Of a DNA stretch of 26,351 nt, positions 5,721 to 13,111 are shown one piece after another. The DNA comes from a virus. Within the stretch, counting starts at the first letter, position 1. Each line of letters begins with the position of its first letter. Location of the stretch: IMG/VR virus record IMGVR_UViG_3300006802_000471, positions 1 through 26,351 of that record; one strand, given 5' to 3'. The notes under the pieces are model-generated. The model saw nothing but the letters and a program-made list of their open reading frames with translations. It ran no database searches and had not been told where the DNA came from. The translations under genes were made by a program, and so were the position numbers.

Positions 5721-5748
5721 AGTATACAGACATTGTATATTATGTAAA
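5721..5748 (-). promoter_or_regulatory. Leftward promoter with overlapping operator candidate
   Basis: On the minus strand TTTACA (5748-5743) is separated by 16 bases from TATACT (5726-5721), a good sigma70-type promoter. It would start transcription about 40 bases before the first leftward gene. An imperfect inverted repeat, AGTATACA-gacat-TGTATATT (5721-5741, seven of eight arm positions paired), covers the -10 box and spacer. It is well placed for repression, perhaps by the Xre-like protein of the same unit. Confidence 0.6.
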
Positions 5749-5811
5749 AGGGATTTAGAGATATTTTCACTGATCTTTTATACAGTAGTTTATCGACACT
5801 AGGAACACTGA

Positions 5812-6153
5812 ATGGCTGATTACTACGTAAGCTCCAAGTCCAAACAACAGACTGGCAGAGAGCTTTTCTTTAAAGGCGATGCAAGAACCATCGCTGTTGA
5901 CTTCAGTACATGGGCAGACGACAACTCAAACGTATCTAGCGTGACCTGGACAACTGAATCTGGTCAGGCGGCAATATCAAGCGAGTCCCTATCAAGCAAT
6001 GTAGCCACTGCTCTAGTAACAACATCCCAATCAGGTAGCTCAATGATAAAGCTACTCGCTACTGACGGCACTCACTCAATCGCCTTCTACGTAAGAATCT
6101 ACTCTAAAGATCCTCAATCTATAAGTGATGACTATGGAATGGTTCAGATATAG
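5812..6153 (+). CDS. Small beta-rich protein, probable Ig-like virion protein
   Basis: This 113-residue protein starts at ATG 5812 with AGGA seven bases upstream. It is rich in Ser, Thr and short beta strands (TIAVDFSTWADD, VSSVTWTTESGQAAI, ATALVTTSQSGSSMIKLLATDG, SIAFYVRIYS). This is the look of a single immunoglobulin-like domain. The VDFSTWADDNSNVSSVTWT stretch resembles small phage proteins sometimes annotated as fiber-tail adaptors or accessory virion proteins. It is the first rightward gene after the leftward block and lies in an AT-richer stretch. No clear dedicated promoter was found upstream. Structural role is a guess. Confidence 0.6.
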   Translation: MADYYVSSKSKQQTGRELFFKGDARTIAVDFSTWADDNSNVSSVTWTTESGQAAISSESLSSNVATALVTTSQSGSSMIKLLATDGTHSIAFYVRIYSKDPQSISDDYGMVQI

Positions 6154-6160
6154 TCAAAAG

Positions 6161-6194
6161 TGACAATAATTGGCACAAACTGACATTAATTAGC
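6161..6194 (+). repeat. Two 14-bp direct repeats, 20-bp period
   Basis: TGACAATAATTGGC (6161-6174) and TGACATTAATTAGC (6181-6194) match at 12 of 14 positions and start exactly 20 bases apart, close to two helical turns. They lie in the 98-base gap between two small genes just upstream of the packaging genes. They could be a paired protein-binding site; no function is shown. Confidence 0.45.
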
Positions 6195-6251
6195 CCTTTT
6201 CACACAATTAGTTGGAAAAACCACAAAAGGATTGGCTGGAATAGGGGGGAA

Positions 6252-6518
6252 ATGTGCCTCAAACACGGGATTATATCAATGTCAGAGCTTTCGGACGCTG
6301 TTGATAGGGCAAACCAGCAGGGGAGTGACGATATTGCGCTCAGGGCTCGATGCGGCCTTATACAGCGCTTTATGGATCGCGAGAACGCCAAGACTATACA
6401 CATGATACTTGACCAGGCTATCGCCACTGGCGACCTGTTGACCATTGAGGCACTAAAGGCTTTGGAGTATGTGGACGCTGCTCCCGAGCTTATGCCCGAG
6501 CAAGATATTGAGCACTGA
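6252..6518 (+). CDS. 88-residue hypothetical protein
   Basis: This helical, acidic 88-residue protein is preceded by a run of six G and GGAAA, which gives a close but usable ribosome binding site for ATG 6252. A second in-frame ATG at 6282 (MSELSDAV) gives a 78-residue product with no good upstream site. Segments such as MSELSDAVDRANQQGSDDIAL and AIATGDLLTIEALKALEYVDAAPEL suggest several short helices. Short helical proteins of unknown function often precede terminase genes in phages; no family is recognised here. Confidence 0.55.
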   Translation: MCLKHGIISMSELSDAVDRANQQGSDDIALRARCGLIQRFMDRENAKTIHMILDQAIATGDLLTIEALKALEYVDAAPELMPEQDIEH

Positions 6519-6739
6519 CCACAACATATAGTGTTCGGCCCATCCTGATTACCCTCAAACAGCCTAAGTGCTTGATTTCCCTAGAGACACTAATTCCAGT
6601 AATTAATATTACCGGAAATAGCGATTCGGGGACACCAGATATGGGGGGGGTACACCCTCTGGGACGAGGACTACGGGGGTGTTGGAGATATTGTCAGACA
6701 CCTCCCAGACACATTTTCAAAATTTTTTTCAGGTGACTT
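6519..6739 (+). other. Noncoding segment before the terminase genes
   Basis: This 221-base gap holds no credible gene. It contains a strong palindrome (6594-6617), a run of eight G (6643-6650), several GACAC/GACACC words on the same strand and an AT-rich end (AAAATTTTTTT). The last part provides AGGTGA as the ribosome binding site for the small terminase. Such a gap directly upstream of a small terminase gene is a usual place for the packaging start (cos or pac) site, which is a hypothesis here. Confidence 0.4.
6594..6617 (+). repeat. 24-bp near-perfect palindrome
   Basis: TTCCAGTAAT and ATTACCGGAA form 10-base arms around the spacer TAAT, with nine of ten arm positions complementary. There is no T-run after it and the stem is AT-rich in the centre, so a dimeric protein-binding site is more likely than a terminator. 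It sits about 125 bases upstream of the small terminase start. Confidence 0.55.
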
Positions 6740-7198
6740 ATGGCATGGGACGGCCCTCCCGGCAGTAACGGCGCTCCGAAGGGGAATAAGAACCAGTCCT
6801 CTGGAAAGCCTTGGAAGGACGCTATCAATCGAGCCCTCACGAAGAAGGGTAAGTGTGAGCAGGCTGAAGAACTTTACCTGATCGCTCGTGAGGTTGTTGA
6901 GGCGGCACAGGATAGAACAGACCCTAATTTTGCAATGGCGGTGAAGGAGGTTGGTTTACGACTTGATGGAAAGCCAACTGAGCACATCGCGCTTGAGGGA
7001 AATACTTCCCAAGCACTTATCGGAATATCCGCAGCTTTTGCTTCGCTTGTCCGAATTACCAACAGCGGAGAGGTTATCGACGGAGAGATTATTATGCCGG
7101 ATCGATCTTTACTTTCTTCTGAGATATGCGTTGAAGCGGAAGGACTTGGAGAGGGAGTGGATCTTCCAAAGGTGTCGGGAGGTTCAGGAGAACCCTAA
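6740..7198 (+). CDS. Terminase small subunit (putative)
   Basis: This 152-residue protein would recognise the packaging site and direct the large terminase to it. The N-terminus (GPPGSNGAPKGNKNQSSG) is a flexible basic KGN-type segment often seen in small terminases of this group. A helical part follows, ending in EVGLRLDGKPTEHIALEG (about residues 71-88), where the RLDGKP block is typical of these proteins. Start is ATG 6740 with AGGTGA seven bases upstream. Position directly before the large terminase is the other argument. The last third (from about residue 77) is encoded in the same DNA as the large terminase N-terminus in another frame, an unusually long overlap, so the true C-terminus deserves a check. 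Confidence 0.7.
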   Translation: MAWDGPPGSNGAPKGNKNQSSGKPWKDAINRALTKKGKCEQAEELYLIAREVVEAAQDRTDPNFAMAVKEVGLRLDGKPTEHIALEGNTSQALIGISAAFASLVRITNSGEVIDGEIIMPDRSLLSSEICVEAEGLGEGVDLPKVSGGSGEP

Positions 7199-8519
7199 CG
7201 GTCGGATTGATATCTGGGCGCGTGAACATTACAAGTCCACGATTATCACTTTTGGCAAGAACATTCAGGACATTCTCGCGAGTCATGGGGAAGACCCTTT
7301 GCCTGAGTGGAATGGTCGAGAAGTCACGATAGGTATCTTTTCGTTCAACCGTCCTGCTGCGAAGAAGTTTCTAAGACAGATCAAAGTTGAGTTCGAGGAC
7401 AACCAAGAACTTAAACTTTTATTCCCCGATGTGTTGTATCAAAACCCTCGCAAGGAGTCCTCCAAGTGGTCGGACGATGAGGGGTTGGTAGTAAAACGAA
7501 AATCCAACCCTCGCGAGGCGACAATTGAAGCCTCTGGTTTGGTGGATGGTCAGCCTACGGGGATGCACTACGTCATCAGGTCTTATGACGACGTGGTGAC
7601 TCTTGAATCTGCCCGTTCGGTAGAGATGATCAAGAAAACCACCCAGGCATGGGGCTTGAGTCTTTCCCTCGGCACTGAGGGCGGGTTTGACCGTTACGCC
7701 GGGACTTTTTACGCCGACGGGGATACTTACTCAGACATTATTGAAAGGGGTGGGGCAATTCCCAGAATCCACCCAGCGACGGATAACGGACTTTCCACCG
7801 GGGAGCCTGTTTTATTTTCTAAAGAGTATTTGGATTCTAAAAAGTTCGCCGGGATTTATGACTTTTCTTGTCAGTATTTATGCGACCCCATCCCCGATGA
7901 GAACGCCTACTTCACGAAAGACGATTTCCAGTGGTACGACAAGCCCCCTGAGCATTTAAGGCGCTACGGCGCTTCAGACTACGCTGTGAGCGAGGGTAAG
8001 GGCGACTTCACCGAATTGGGAGTTTGCGGGGTCTCCTCTGATGATCATATCTACATTTTAGATTGGTGGTCGGGTCAAACCACGGCAGATGTGTGGATAG
8101 ACCGTCAAATCGACTTATGCAAAAAGCACAAGCCTACAAAGTGGGCCTCGGAAGCTGGAGTTATCCGAAGGGCCACAGAACCGTTTCTCTTAAAACGAAT
8201 GAGAGAGCGGAAAGAATACTTCACGATGGAATGGTTTCCAGCCATTTCCGACAAAGCAGCAAACTGCAAATCCTTTCAAGCACGAGCAAAGATGGGGATG
8301 GTTCACCTTCCCCGAACTGATTGGGCGCAAGACCTTGTTGCCCAACTCCTCCGATTTCCGAAAAGCCGCCACGACGACAAAGTCGATGTGTGTGGTTTGT
8401 TCGGTCGGATGCTGGACGGGATGCACGGCGCATTTGCACCAAGCGAACCCAAATTGAGACTGGTTTCTGATTCCTACGGCTTTACCGAGGAAGCGGAACA
8501 GGAATGGAAAACGGCATGA
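6966..8519 (+). CDS. Terminase large subunit
   Basis: This 517-residue protein is the packaging ATPase and headful or cos nuclease. Residues below count from ATG 6966. The family N-terminus IDLYFLLRYAL is at 46-56. A degenerate Walker A-like AREHYKST is at 85-92 (WAREHYKSTIITF), Walker B SYDDVV is at 206-211, and a conserved SGLVDGQPTG block precedes it. Nuclease acidic residues are D338 (GASDYAVS), E396 (ASEAG) and D471/D474 (RHDDKVDV). TTG 6951 would add five residues, but GGAGG lies directly against it. ATG 6966 lies 15 bases after GGAGG, also imperfect. Because IDLYFLLRY belongs to the family core, the real start must lie upstream of about 7090, inside the small-subunit frame. Confidence 0.92.
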   Translation: MESQLSTSRLREILPKHLSEYPQLLLRLSELPTAERLSTERLLCRIDLYFLLRYALKRKDLEREWIFQRCREVQENPNGRIDIWAREHYKSTIITFGKNIQDILASHGEDPLPEWNGREVTIGIFSFNRPAAKKFLRQIKVEFEDNQELKLLFPDVLYQNPRKESSKWSDDEGLVVKRKSNPREATIEASGLVDGQPTGMHYVIRSYDDVVTLESARSVEMIKKTTQAWGLSLSLGTEGGFDRYAGTFYADGDTYSDIIERGGAIPRIHPATDNGLSTGEPVLFSKEYLDSKKFAGIYDFSCQYLCDPIPDENAYFTKDDFQWYDKPPEHLRRYGASDYAVSEGKGDFTELGVCGVSSDDHIYILDWWSGQTTADVWIDRQIDLCKKHKPTKWASEAGVIRRATEPFLLKRMRERKEYFTMEWFPAISDKAANCKSFQARAKMGMVHLPRTDWAQDLVAQLLRFPKSRHDDKVDVCGLFGRMLDGMHGAFAPSEPKLRLVSDSYGFTEEAEQEWKTA

Positions 8520-8535
8520 TGAAAGAGGACGGTAA

Positions 8536-10389
8536 GTGATTACACCGAAAGAGCAGGTAGAGCGGTTTCTAAACGACACTGACTATGCCCGCCGTCTGTC
8601 TCAGAAATGTCGTGATTACTACGACTCGAAACAGTGGACGGAGGAGGAGGAGAATAAACTCCGCGCCCGTCGTCAGGCTGCGATTGTGGTTAATCGGATT
8701 CGCCCGAAGGTTGAGGGGCTTGTTGGGCTTTATGAGTTAAGAAAAACCGACCCCAAAGCCTTCCCCAGAACCCAGAAGCACGAAAAGGCCGCGCACGTCA
8801 TTACCGATGCGCTCCGGTTTGTGACTGAAAACAATAAATTCGACCTTACTCGCCTAGCCGTCGCCGAGGAGTTTTTCGTCGAAGGTTACGGCGGTGTATT
8901 CACTGGAGTTAAAAAGACCCCACGCGGGATTGAGATTGTCATTAATCACATCCCGTGGGACAGAATCTACTTCGACCCCCACTCCAGAAAGAAAGATTTC
9001 AAAGATGCCCGTTTCATGGGCATGTGGGTGTGGATGGATGAAGACCAGGCTAAGGACACGTTCAAATTAAGCCAGAAGAAGATTGATGAGATTCTGGACG
9101 CGCCTATAGACGGGGAAGAAACCAACGCTGACCGCCCTCGCTGGTCAGTAAGTCGTGAAAGACGGGTCAGGATCGCCATGCACTTCCACATAGTTGGCGG
9201 TGTTTGGAAGATGACTGTCTTTTCCGGCGACACAATCATCAAAAAAGAACAAGACTCTCCCTTTGTCGATGAAGACGGAACCCCAATCAACCCGATTGAA
9301 CTGGTTTCGGCAAATATCGACCGTGATAACAACCGATATGGGGAAGTAGCCAGTTTTCTCTCCCAACAAGACGAGATAAACCACCGAAGAAGCAAGTTTC
9401 TACACCATAACTCCACGCGACAGACTTTTGGCAACGCCACAGCGGTAAGTGACGTTGAAAGCGTGAAAAAGGAGCTTAAAAAGCCCGACGGACATATTCA
9501 GTTAGAGGCAGGGGCCAAACTTAACGAAGATTTCGGCATTTTACCGACTCAGGATATGAGTCAGGCCCAGTTTAACCTCTATCTCGACGCAAAAAGTGAA
9601 CTTGATGCGGTTTCTTTCAACGCCCAACTCGCCGGAGAGCGTCAAAGCGGCGAAATGTCCGGTCGGGCGATTGAGAAACTCCAAGCCGCCGGAACCATTG
9701 AGCTTAACCGACAGTACGCTTTGTTAAGAGCGTTTGAAAAACGTGTCTATGAGCAAGTTTGGTACAGAGTTAAGCAATTCTGGAACGAAGAAAAGTGGAT
9801 TCGCGTCACCGACGACCAAGACGATTTGAGATGGGTCGGCCTTAACGCACAGGTCACGGCGCAAACCCTGCTGTTGGAAAACATTCAAGACGAATCTCTC
9901 CCATTACAAGCGCGTCAACAGTCAGAGCAGATCCTCCAATTGCTTTTGGAGACTGAAAACCCTCGTCTCAATGAAATTGTCGAAGTCCGCAACCCAACCT
10001 CCGAGTTGGACGTGGACATCATCATCGACCAATCCCTCGATGTCATAAACATCCAGCAAGAGCAGTTCGAGCTTATCGCGACCTTCGCTCAGAAGGGAGA
10101 TATTGACGTGATCGAGTTGATCGAACTGTCTCAACTTCGAGGGAAGGACGACCTTATCAAGAAATTGGAGAAACGCCGCGCAGCACAAGCTCAGGCCGAG
10201 CAAGCGGCACTCCAGCAAGACAAAGAAATCGAATTGGCAGAAAAGACCGTAGAGCTTGTTCACAAGAAAGCGGAAACAGCCAATATCGAAGCGGATACCC
10301 TATCAAAGCACATAGGGGCAATTACTCAGCAGTTAGAGAATCAACAGATTCAGAGAAACCCTGATAAGAATCCGCAAGTAAGCGTTTAG
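8536..10389 (+). CDS. Portal protein, P22 type
   Basis: This 617-residue protein would form the dodecameric portal through which DNA is packaged and ejected. The N-terminus (CRDYYDSKQWTEEEENKLRARRQ, VVNRIRPKVEGLVGLYE) and the later blocks EEFFVEGYGGV and IPWDRIYFDP match the P22-like portal family, as do ERQSGEMSGRAIEKLQ and LRAFEKRVYEQVWYRVKQFW. The C-terminal 100 residues are Gln/Glu/Ala-rich helix (QAEQAALQQDKEIELAEKTV), like the helical barrel of such portals. Start is GTG 8536 with AGGACGG upstream, 16 bases after the terminase stop. A 67-base noncoding gap follows it, without a recognisable signal. Confidence 0.9.
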   Translation: MITPKEQVERFLNDTDYARRLSQKCRDYYDSKQWTEEEENKLRARRQAAIVVNRIRPKVEGLVGLYELRKTDPKAFPRTQKHEKAAHVITDALRFVTENNKFDLTRLAVAEEFFVEGYGGVFTGVKKTPRGIEIVINHIPWDRIYFDPHSRKKDFKDARFMGMWVWMDEDQAKDTFKLSQKKIDEILDAPIDGEETNADRPRWSVSRERRVRIAMHFHIVGGVWKMTVFSGDTIIKKEQDSPFVDEDGTPINPIELVSANIDRDNNRYGEVASFLSQQDEINHRRSKFLHHNSTRQTFGNATAVSDVESVKKELKKPDGHIQLEAGAKLNEDFGILPTQDMSQAQFNLYLDAKSELDAVSFNAQLAGERQSGEMSGRAIEKLQAAGTIELNRQYALLRAFEKRVYEQVWYRVKQFWNEEKWIRVTDDQDDLRWVGLNAQVTAQTLLLENIQDESLPLQARQQSEQILQLLLETENPRLNEIVEVRNPTSELDVDIIIDQSLDVINIQQEQFELIATFAQKGDIDVIELIELSQLRGKDDLIKKLEKRRAAQAQAEQAALQQDKEIELAEKTVELVHKKAETANIEADTLSKHIGAITQQLENQQIQRNPDKNPQVSV

Positions 10390-10456
10390 TAGTTCCGTCG
10401 CCGGGAGTTCGGGCGTAAGTGGTCGCCGCACGTAATCGGGTGTTAGGTAGGAAAAG

Positions 10457-11155
10457 ATGACAGACGAAGATACTGATGTTTTTGATGACGTTGAGGAAGA
10501 CGTTGAAGTAGAGACCGAAACCGAGACCGAAACTGATGTAAAGGATGAGTCGAAAGACAAACCCAAAGAGGAAGCATCAACCTCTGAAGACGAAAGTAAC
10601 GATGTTGTCGGACTTAGAAAGGCAGTCCAGCGCGAACGAGAGCGTCGCCAGAAAGCCGAAGCACAACTCAAGAAGCAGGAAGCACCCCCTAAAAAGGTTC
10701 CTGACCCAGTCACAGACCCTCACGCATTTACAAACCATGTGTCGAGCGAAACTGACATCAAAATCCTCAGGCTAAAGATCGAACAGTCTCAGGAAATGAT
10801 GCGCGACCTTCACGATGATTACGATGAGTCTGAGAAAGTATTTATCTCGCTCATTTCCGATGAAGACGGAAACATCACTGACAGAAAACTTCTTGATCAA
10901 TTCAATGCCTCGGTATCCCCGGCGAAGTTTGCTTACAACAAAGTTAAAGAGCACAAAAAATTCCTCGAACGAACCTCTGATGATTACGAAAAGAAAATCA
11001 GAGATGACGAGAGGAAGCGACTTTTGGCTGAGTTGGAATCAAAAGGTCTCGATGCGACAGATTTGCCTGACTTCACTAATGCAGCGGCATCTGGCTCGAA
11101 CACCGACCCCTTAGATAAGGACACAGGAGATCGTATAGATGCCTTCGATGACTAA
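10457..11155 (+). CDS. Scaffolding protein
   Basis: This 232-residue protein lies between portal and coat, the standard place for the internal scaffold that directs procapsid assembly. It is extremely acidic at the N-terminus (first 50 residues, including a TETETETE run from a 12-base DNA repeat near 10511-10534). It continues with a long charged helix (VQRERERRQKAEAQLKKQE) and alternating acidic and basic helical segments, and has no cysteines. The VSPAKFAYNKVKEHKKFLE part is the likely coat-interacting helical region by analogy with P22 scaffold, which binds coat through a basic C-terminal hairpin; here the last 40 residues are acidic instead. Start is supported by AGGAAAAG before the ATG. 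Identity rests on composition and position. Confidence 0.8.
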   Translation: MTDEDTDVFDDVEEDVEVETETETETDVKDESKDKPKEEASTSEDESNDVVGLRKAVQRERERRQKAEAQLKKQEAPPKKVPDPVTDPHAFTNHVSSETDIKILRLKIEQSQEMMRDLHDDYDESEKVFISLISDEDGNITDRKLLDQFNASVSPAKFAYNKVKEHKKFLERTSDDYEKKIRDDERKRLLAELESKGLDATDLPDFTNAAASGSNTDPLDKDTGDRIDAFDD

Positions 11156-11166
11156 CGAGGCACTAA

Positions 11167-12327
11167 ATGACATCAGCAACAATCAATTCGGGTAATAAAA
11201 CTACCCGATTCCAGAAAGAAGTCCGACGCGAATACGTTCGTGACGGCGTTTACGGAGATGCGATCGGCAACGATATCAACTCCATCATCCAGACAAACAA
11301 GAACCTGAAGAAAATCTCCATCCCTCTCGTCGGCAAAGTCGGCGGGGCTGGTGTAACTGGTTCTTCGCAATTGTCCGGTAGTGAGCAGCCACTCTCTAAC
11401 TACGCTCAAACAATGCAACCGACGTATTACCGTCAGGGTGTTTTGGTTGATAACGAAGAAAACGAGCTGGCTGAATTTGATCTGTTCCAAGAAGCACGTC
11501 CTGCCCTGATGGATTGGGCGATGGAGCTTAAGCGCGACCAGATCACTCAGGCGCTCGGCGCAATTGAGGCAGGTGGTACGTATTACAACTACGGTGGTAC
11601 TGGTGGTGCTTACGGCGCAACTGCTGCTTCTGCGACCAACCTGGACACGTGGAACACCAACAACGCTGACCGCATTATCTACGGTAAGACGATCAGCAAC
11701 TACTCCGCTGGCGACCACACAGCCTCGCTTTTGAACATTGACACCACCAACGACAAGATGACCGCAGCACTGGTCACTCTTGCCAAGCGTCGTGCCAATC
11801 TCGCGCGTCCGAAGATTCGCCCTGTGAAACTCGGTCGAAACAAATCTGCTGTTTACGTCATGTATATCGGTAGTTTTGGTTTCCGCGATCTGAAGCAAGA
11901 CTCCACTATCGCTCAGGCTAACCGTGAAGCGCGTCCTCGTGATGTGAAAGAAAACCCCATCTTTGCTGATGGCGATCTTTTCTACGATGGCGTGATCATC
12001 AAAGAAGTCTGTGATATGGACGTGTTCATTGACGGCGGCGATGCTTCAAACCCGTATTCCGGTGTTTGGGGTGCTGGCGCTGCTGGTGACAGCCTTGCAA
12101 CAGGTGGTAACGGTGGTACTCGCGTAGGTGTTGCGTTCCTGTGTGGCGCTCAAGCGGTGGCCTTTGTTATGGGTCGCAATGCTGAGTTCAAGCGTCGCAA
12201 GGAAGACGATTACGAGCATCTGAACGGTGTTGCTGTTTCTATGAAGCACGACATAAAGAAGACGTTCTACAACAACAAGCAGCACGGCATGGTTACTGTC
12301 TTCCATTCAGCCTCGGCTGATGCGTAA
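11167..12327 (+). CDS. Major capsid protein (N4-gp56/DUF4043-like)
   Basis: This 386-residue protein builds the capsid shell. The N-terminal third (FQKEVRREYVRDGVY, ISIPLVGKVGGAGVTG, GSEQPLSNYAQTM) and the helix EARPALMDWAMELKRDQITQALG match the N4-gp56/DUF4043 group, which has the HK97 fold. So do RDLKQDSTIAQANREARPRDVKENPIF, near residue 240, and the closing MKHDIKKTFYNNKQHGMVTV (each shown only as a landmark). The insertion GGTYYNYGGTGGAYGATAAS around residues 137-156 is a Gly/Tyr-rich loop. It starts 12 bases after the scaffold stop with GAGG upstream. Note that the coat is of a different family from the classic P22 gp5, while portal and hub are P22-like. Confidence 0.88.
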   Translation: MTSATINSGNKTTRFQKEVRREYVRDGVYGDAIGNDINSIIQTNKNLKKISIPLVGKVGGAGVTGSSQLSGSEQPLSNYAQTMQPTYYRQGVLVDNEENELAEFDLFQEARPALMDWAMELKRDQITQALGAIEAGGTYYNYGGTGGAYGATAASATNLDTWNTNNADRIIYGKTISNYSAGDHTASLLNIDTTNDKMTAALVTLAKRRANLARPKIRPVKLGRNKSAVYVMYIGSFGFRDLKQDSTIAQANREARPRDVKENPIFADGDLFYDGVIIKEVCDMDVFIDGGDASNPYSGVWGAGAAGDSLATGGNGGTRVGVAFLCGAQAVAFVMGRNAEFKRRKEDDYEHLNGVAVSMKHDIKKTFYNNKQHGMVTVFHSASADA

Positions 12328-12336
12328 GGAGGGCTT

Positions 12337-12624
12337 ATGGCTAGTAATAGACCACTTCCCGGTGATTTAACCGTCACCGGGCAAGACCAAGCCTCGCTTA
12401 ATGCTTGGCAAGGTAATGTGACCGATCTCACGAACGAGCTTCAATCAGACCACGCAACTAACATTGCCGTGATTGCTGCATTGAAAACCGCCGTGAACGC
12501 GATCATTACCGCCGCCGCCGCAACTGGCGCAGCAATTGGAGACATTGGAGCAGTTACCTCTGTGACAGCATCTCCAGCCGCGTCACTTTCCAACTCAACA
12601 GCACTCACGCTTTTAAGGAGCTAA
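12337..12624 (+). CDS. Small Ala/Thr-rich head-associated protein
   Basis: This 95-residue protein follows the coat gene after only nine bases and has a very strong ribosome binding site (AAGGAGGG), pointing to high expression. It is rich in Ala, Thr, Ser and Asn, with a likely helix (QSDHATNIAVIAALKTAVNAIITAAAATGAAIGDIGA) in its second half and no charged core. Highly expressed small genes after the coat are often decoration or head-joining proteins. No domain can be named. Its last codons contain AAGGAG, the ribosome binding site for the next gene. Confidence 0.6.
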   Translation: MASNRPLPGDLTVTGQDQASLNAWQGNVTDLTNELQSDHATNIAVIAALKTAVNAIITAAAATGAAIGDIGAVTSVTASPAASLSNSTALTLLRS

Positions 12625-12625
12625 C

Positions 12626-13111
12626 ATGGCTGATTTAACTTATACAGGCACTGGAACCTTTAGGCGTGCAAACACAACCACGCTTGGTAAGGGTGACGCT
12701 GGTAGTGTCAAAAACTTCACCTCGGTGATTGAAATTGCCGCTGGTGCAACGGTCGGTCAAACATGGAAGATTGGCCGGATTCCCTCTAACGCCCGACTCA
12801 CAGGTTCTTGTGAGCTTTATTGGGACGATGTTAGTACAGCATCGCCTGATTTTGACATCGGCCTTGCCTCAGTAAATGGCAATATCACTTCCGACCCCGA
12901 CGCAGTAAACGACGGTCTGGACGCGGGTACTGCTTCTGCTGGTGTGAAGATGATTAAAACCATCGACAACATCGGCAAACAGGCTTGGGAATATGTCAAC
13001 GGGCAAACAACAGATCCGGGCGGTGAGCTTGATCTGTATGTGAGCAACACTGTAGCAACGATAGACGACGGCGGCACTTTGGTTGCTGACGTTTATTACA
13101 CGCTTGACTAA
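12626..13111 (+). CDS. Probable capsid decoration-type protein
   Basis: This 161-residue protein is almost entirely predicted beta strand. Landmarks are SVIEIAAGATVGQTWKIGRIP (about 34-54), ARLTGSCELYWDDVSTASPDFDIGLA (about 57-82), ITSDPDAVNDGLDAGTAS and GGELDLYVSNTVATIDDGGTLVADVYY. The IPSNARLTGSxxLYWDD...DFDIGL pattern recurs in phage proteins located directly after the coat gene and is consistent with a jelly-roll-like cement or accessory head protein. Start ATG 12626 has AAGGAG nine bases upstream. The radical SAM frame begins inside its last 29 bases. Confidence 0.6.
   Translation: MADLTYTGTGTFRRANTTTLGKGDAGSVKNFTSVIEIAAGATVGQTWKIGRIPSNARLTGSCELYWDDVSTASPDFDIGLASVNGNITSDPDAVNDGLDAGTASAGVKMIKTIDNIGKQAWEYVNGQTTDPGGELDLYVSNTVATIDDGGTLVADVYYTLD

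Noticed and set aside
5675-5770. N-terminal extension of the 47-residue leftward gene
   Set aside because: The extension covers the promoter and inverted repeat and has no ribosome binding site; ATG 5674 has AAGAGA upstream.
6171-6190. sigma54-type promoter (TTGGCAC)
   Set aside because: The -24-like TGGCAC is present but the required GC of the -12 element at the correct spacing is missing.
8190-8579. 129-residue minus-strand frame at the end of the large terminase gene
   Set aside because: Antisense to the conserved nuclease motifs of the terminase and without recognisable protein features.
11173-11898. 241-residue open frame on the minus strand under the coat gene
   Set aside because: It lies wholly antisense to the clearly recognised coat gene, has a cysteine- and valine-heavy composition unlike any protein family, and arises from few stop complements in the coat codons.
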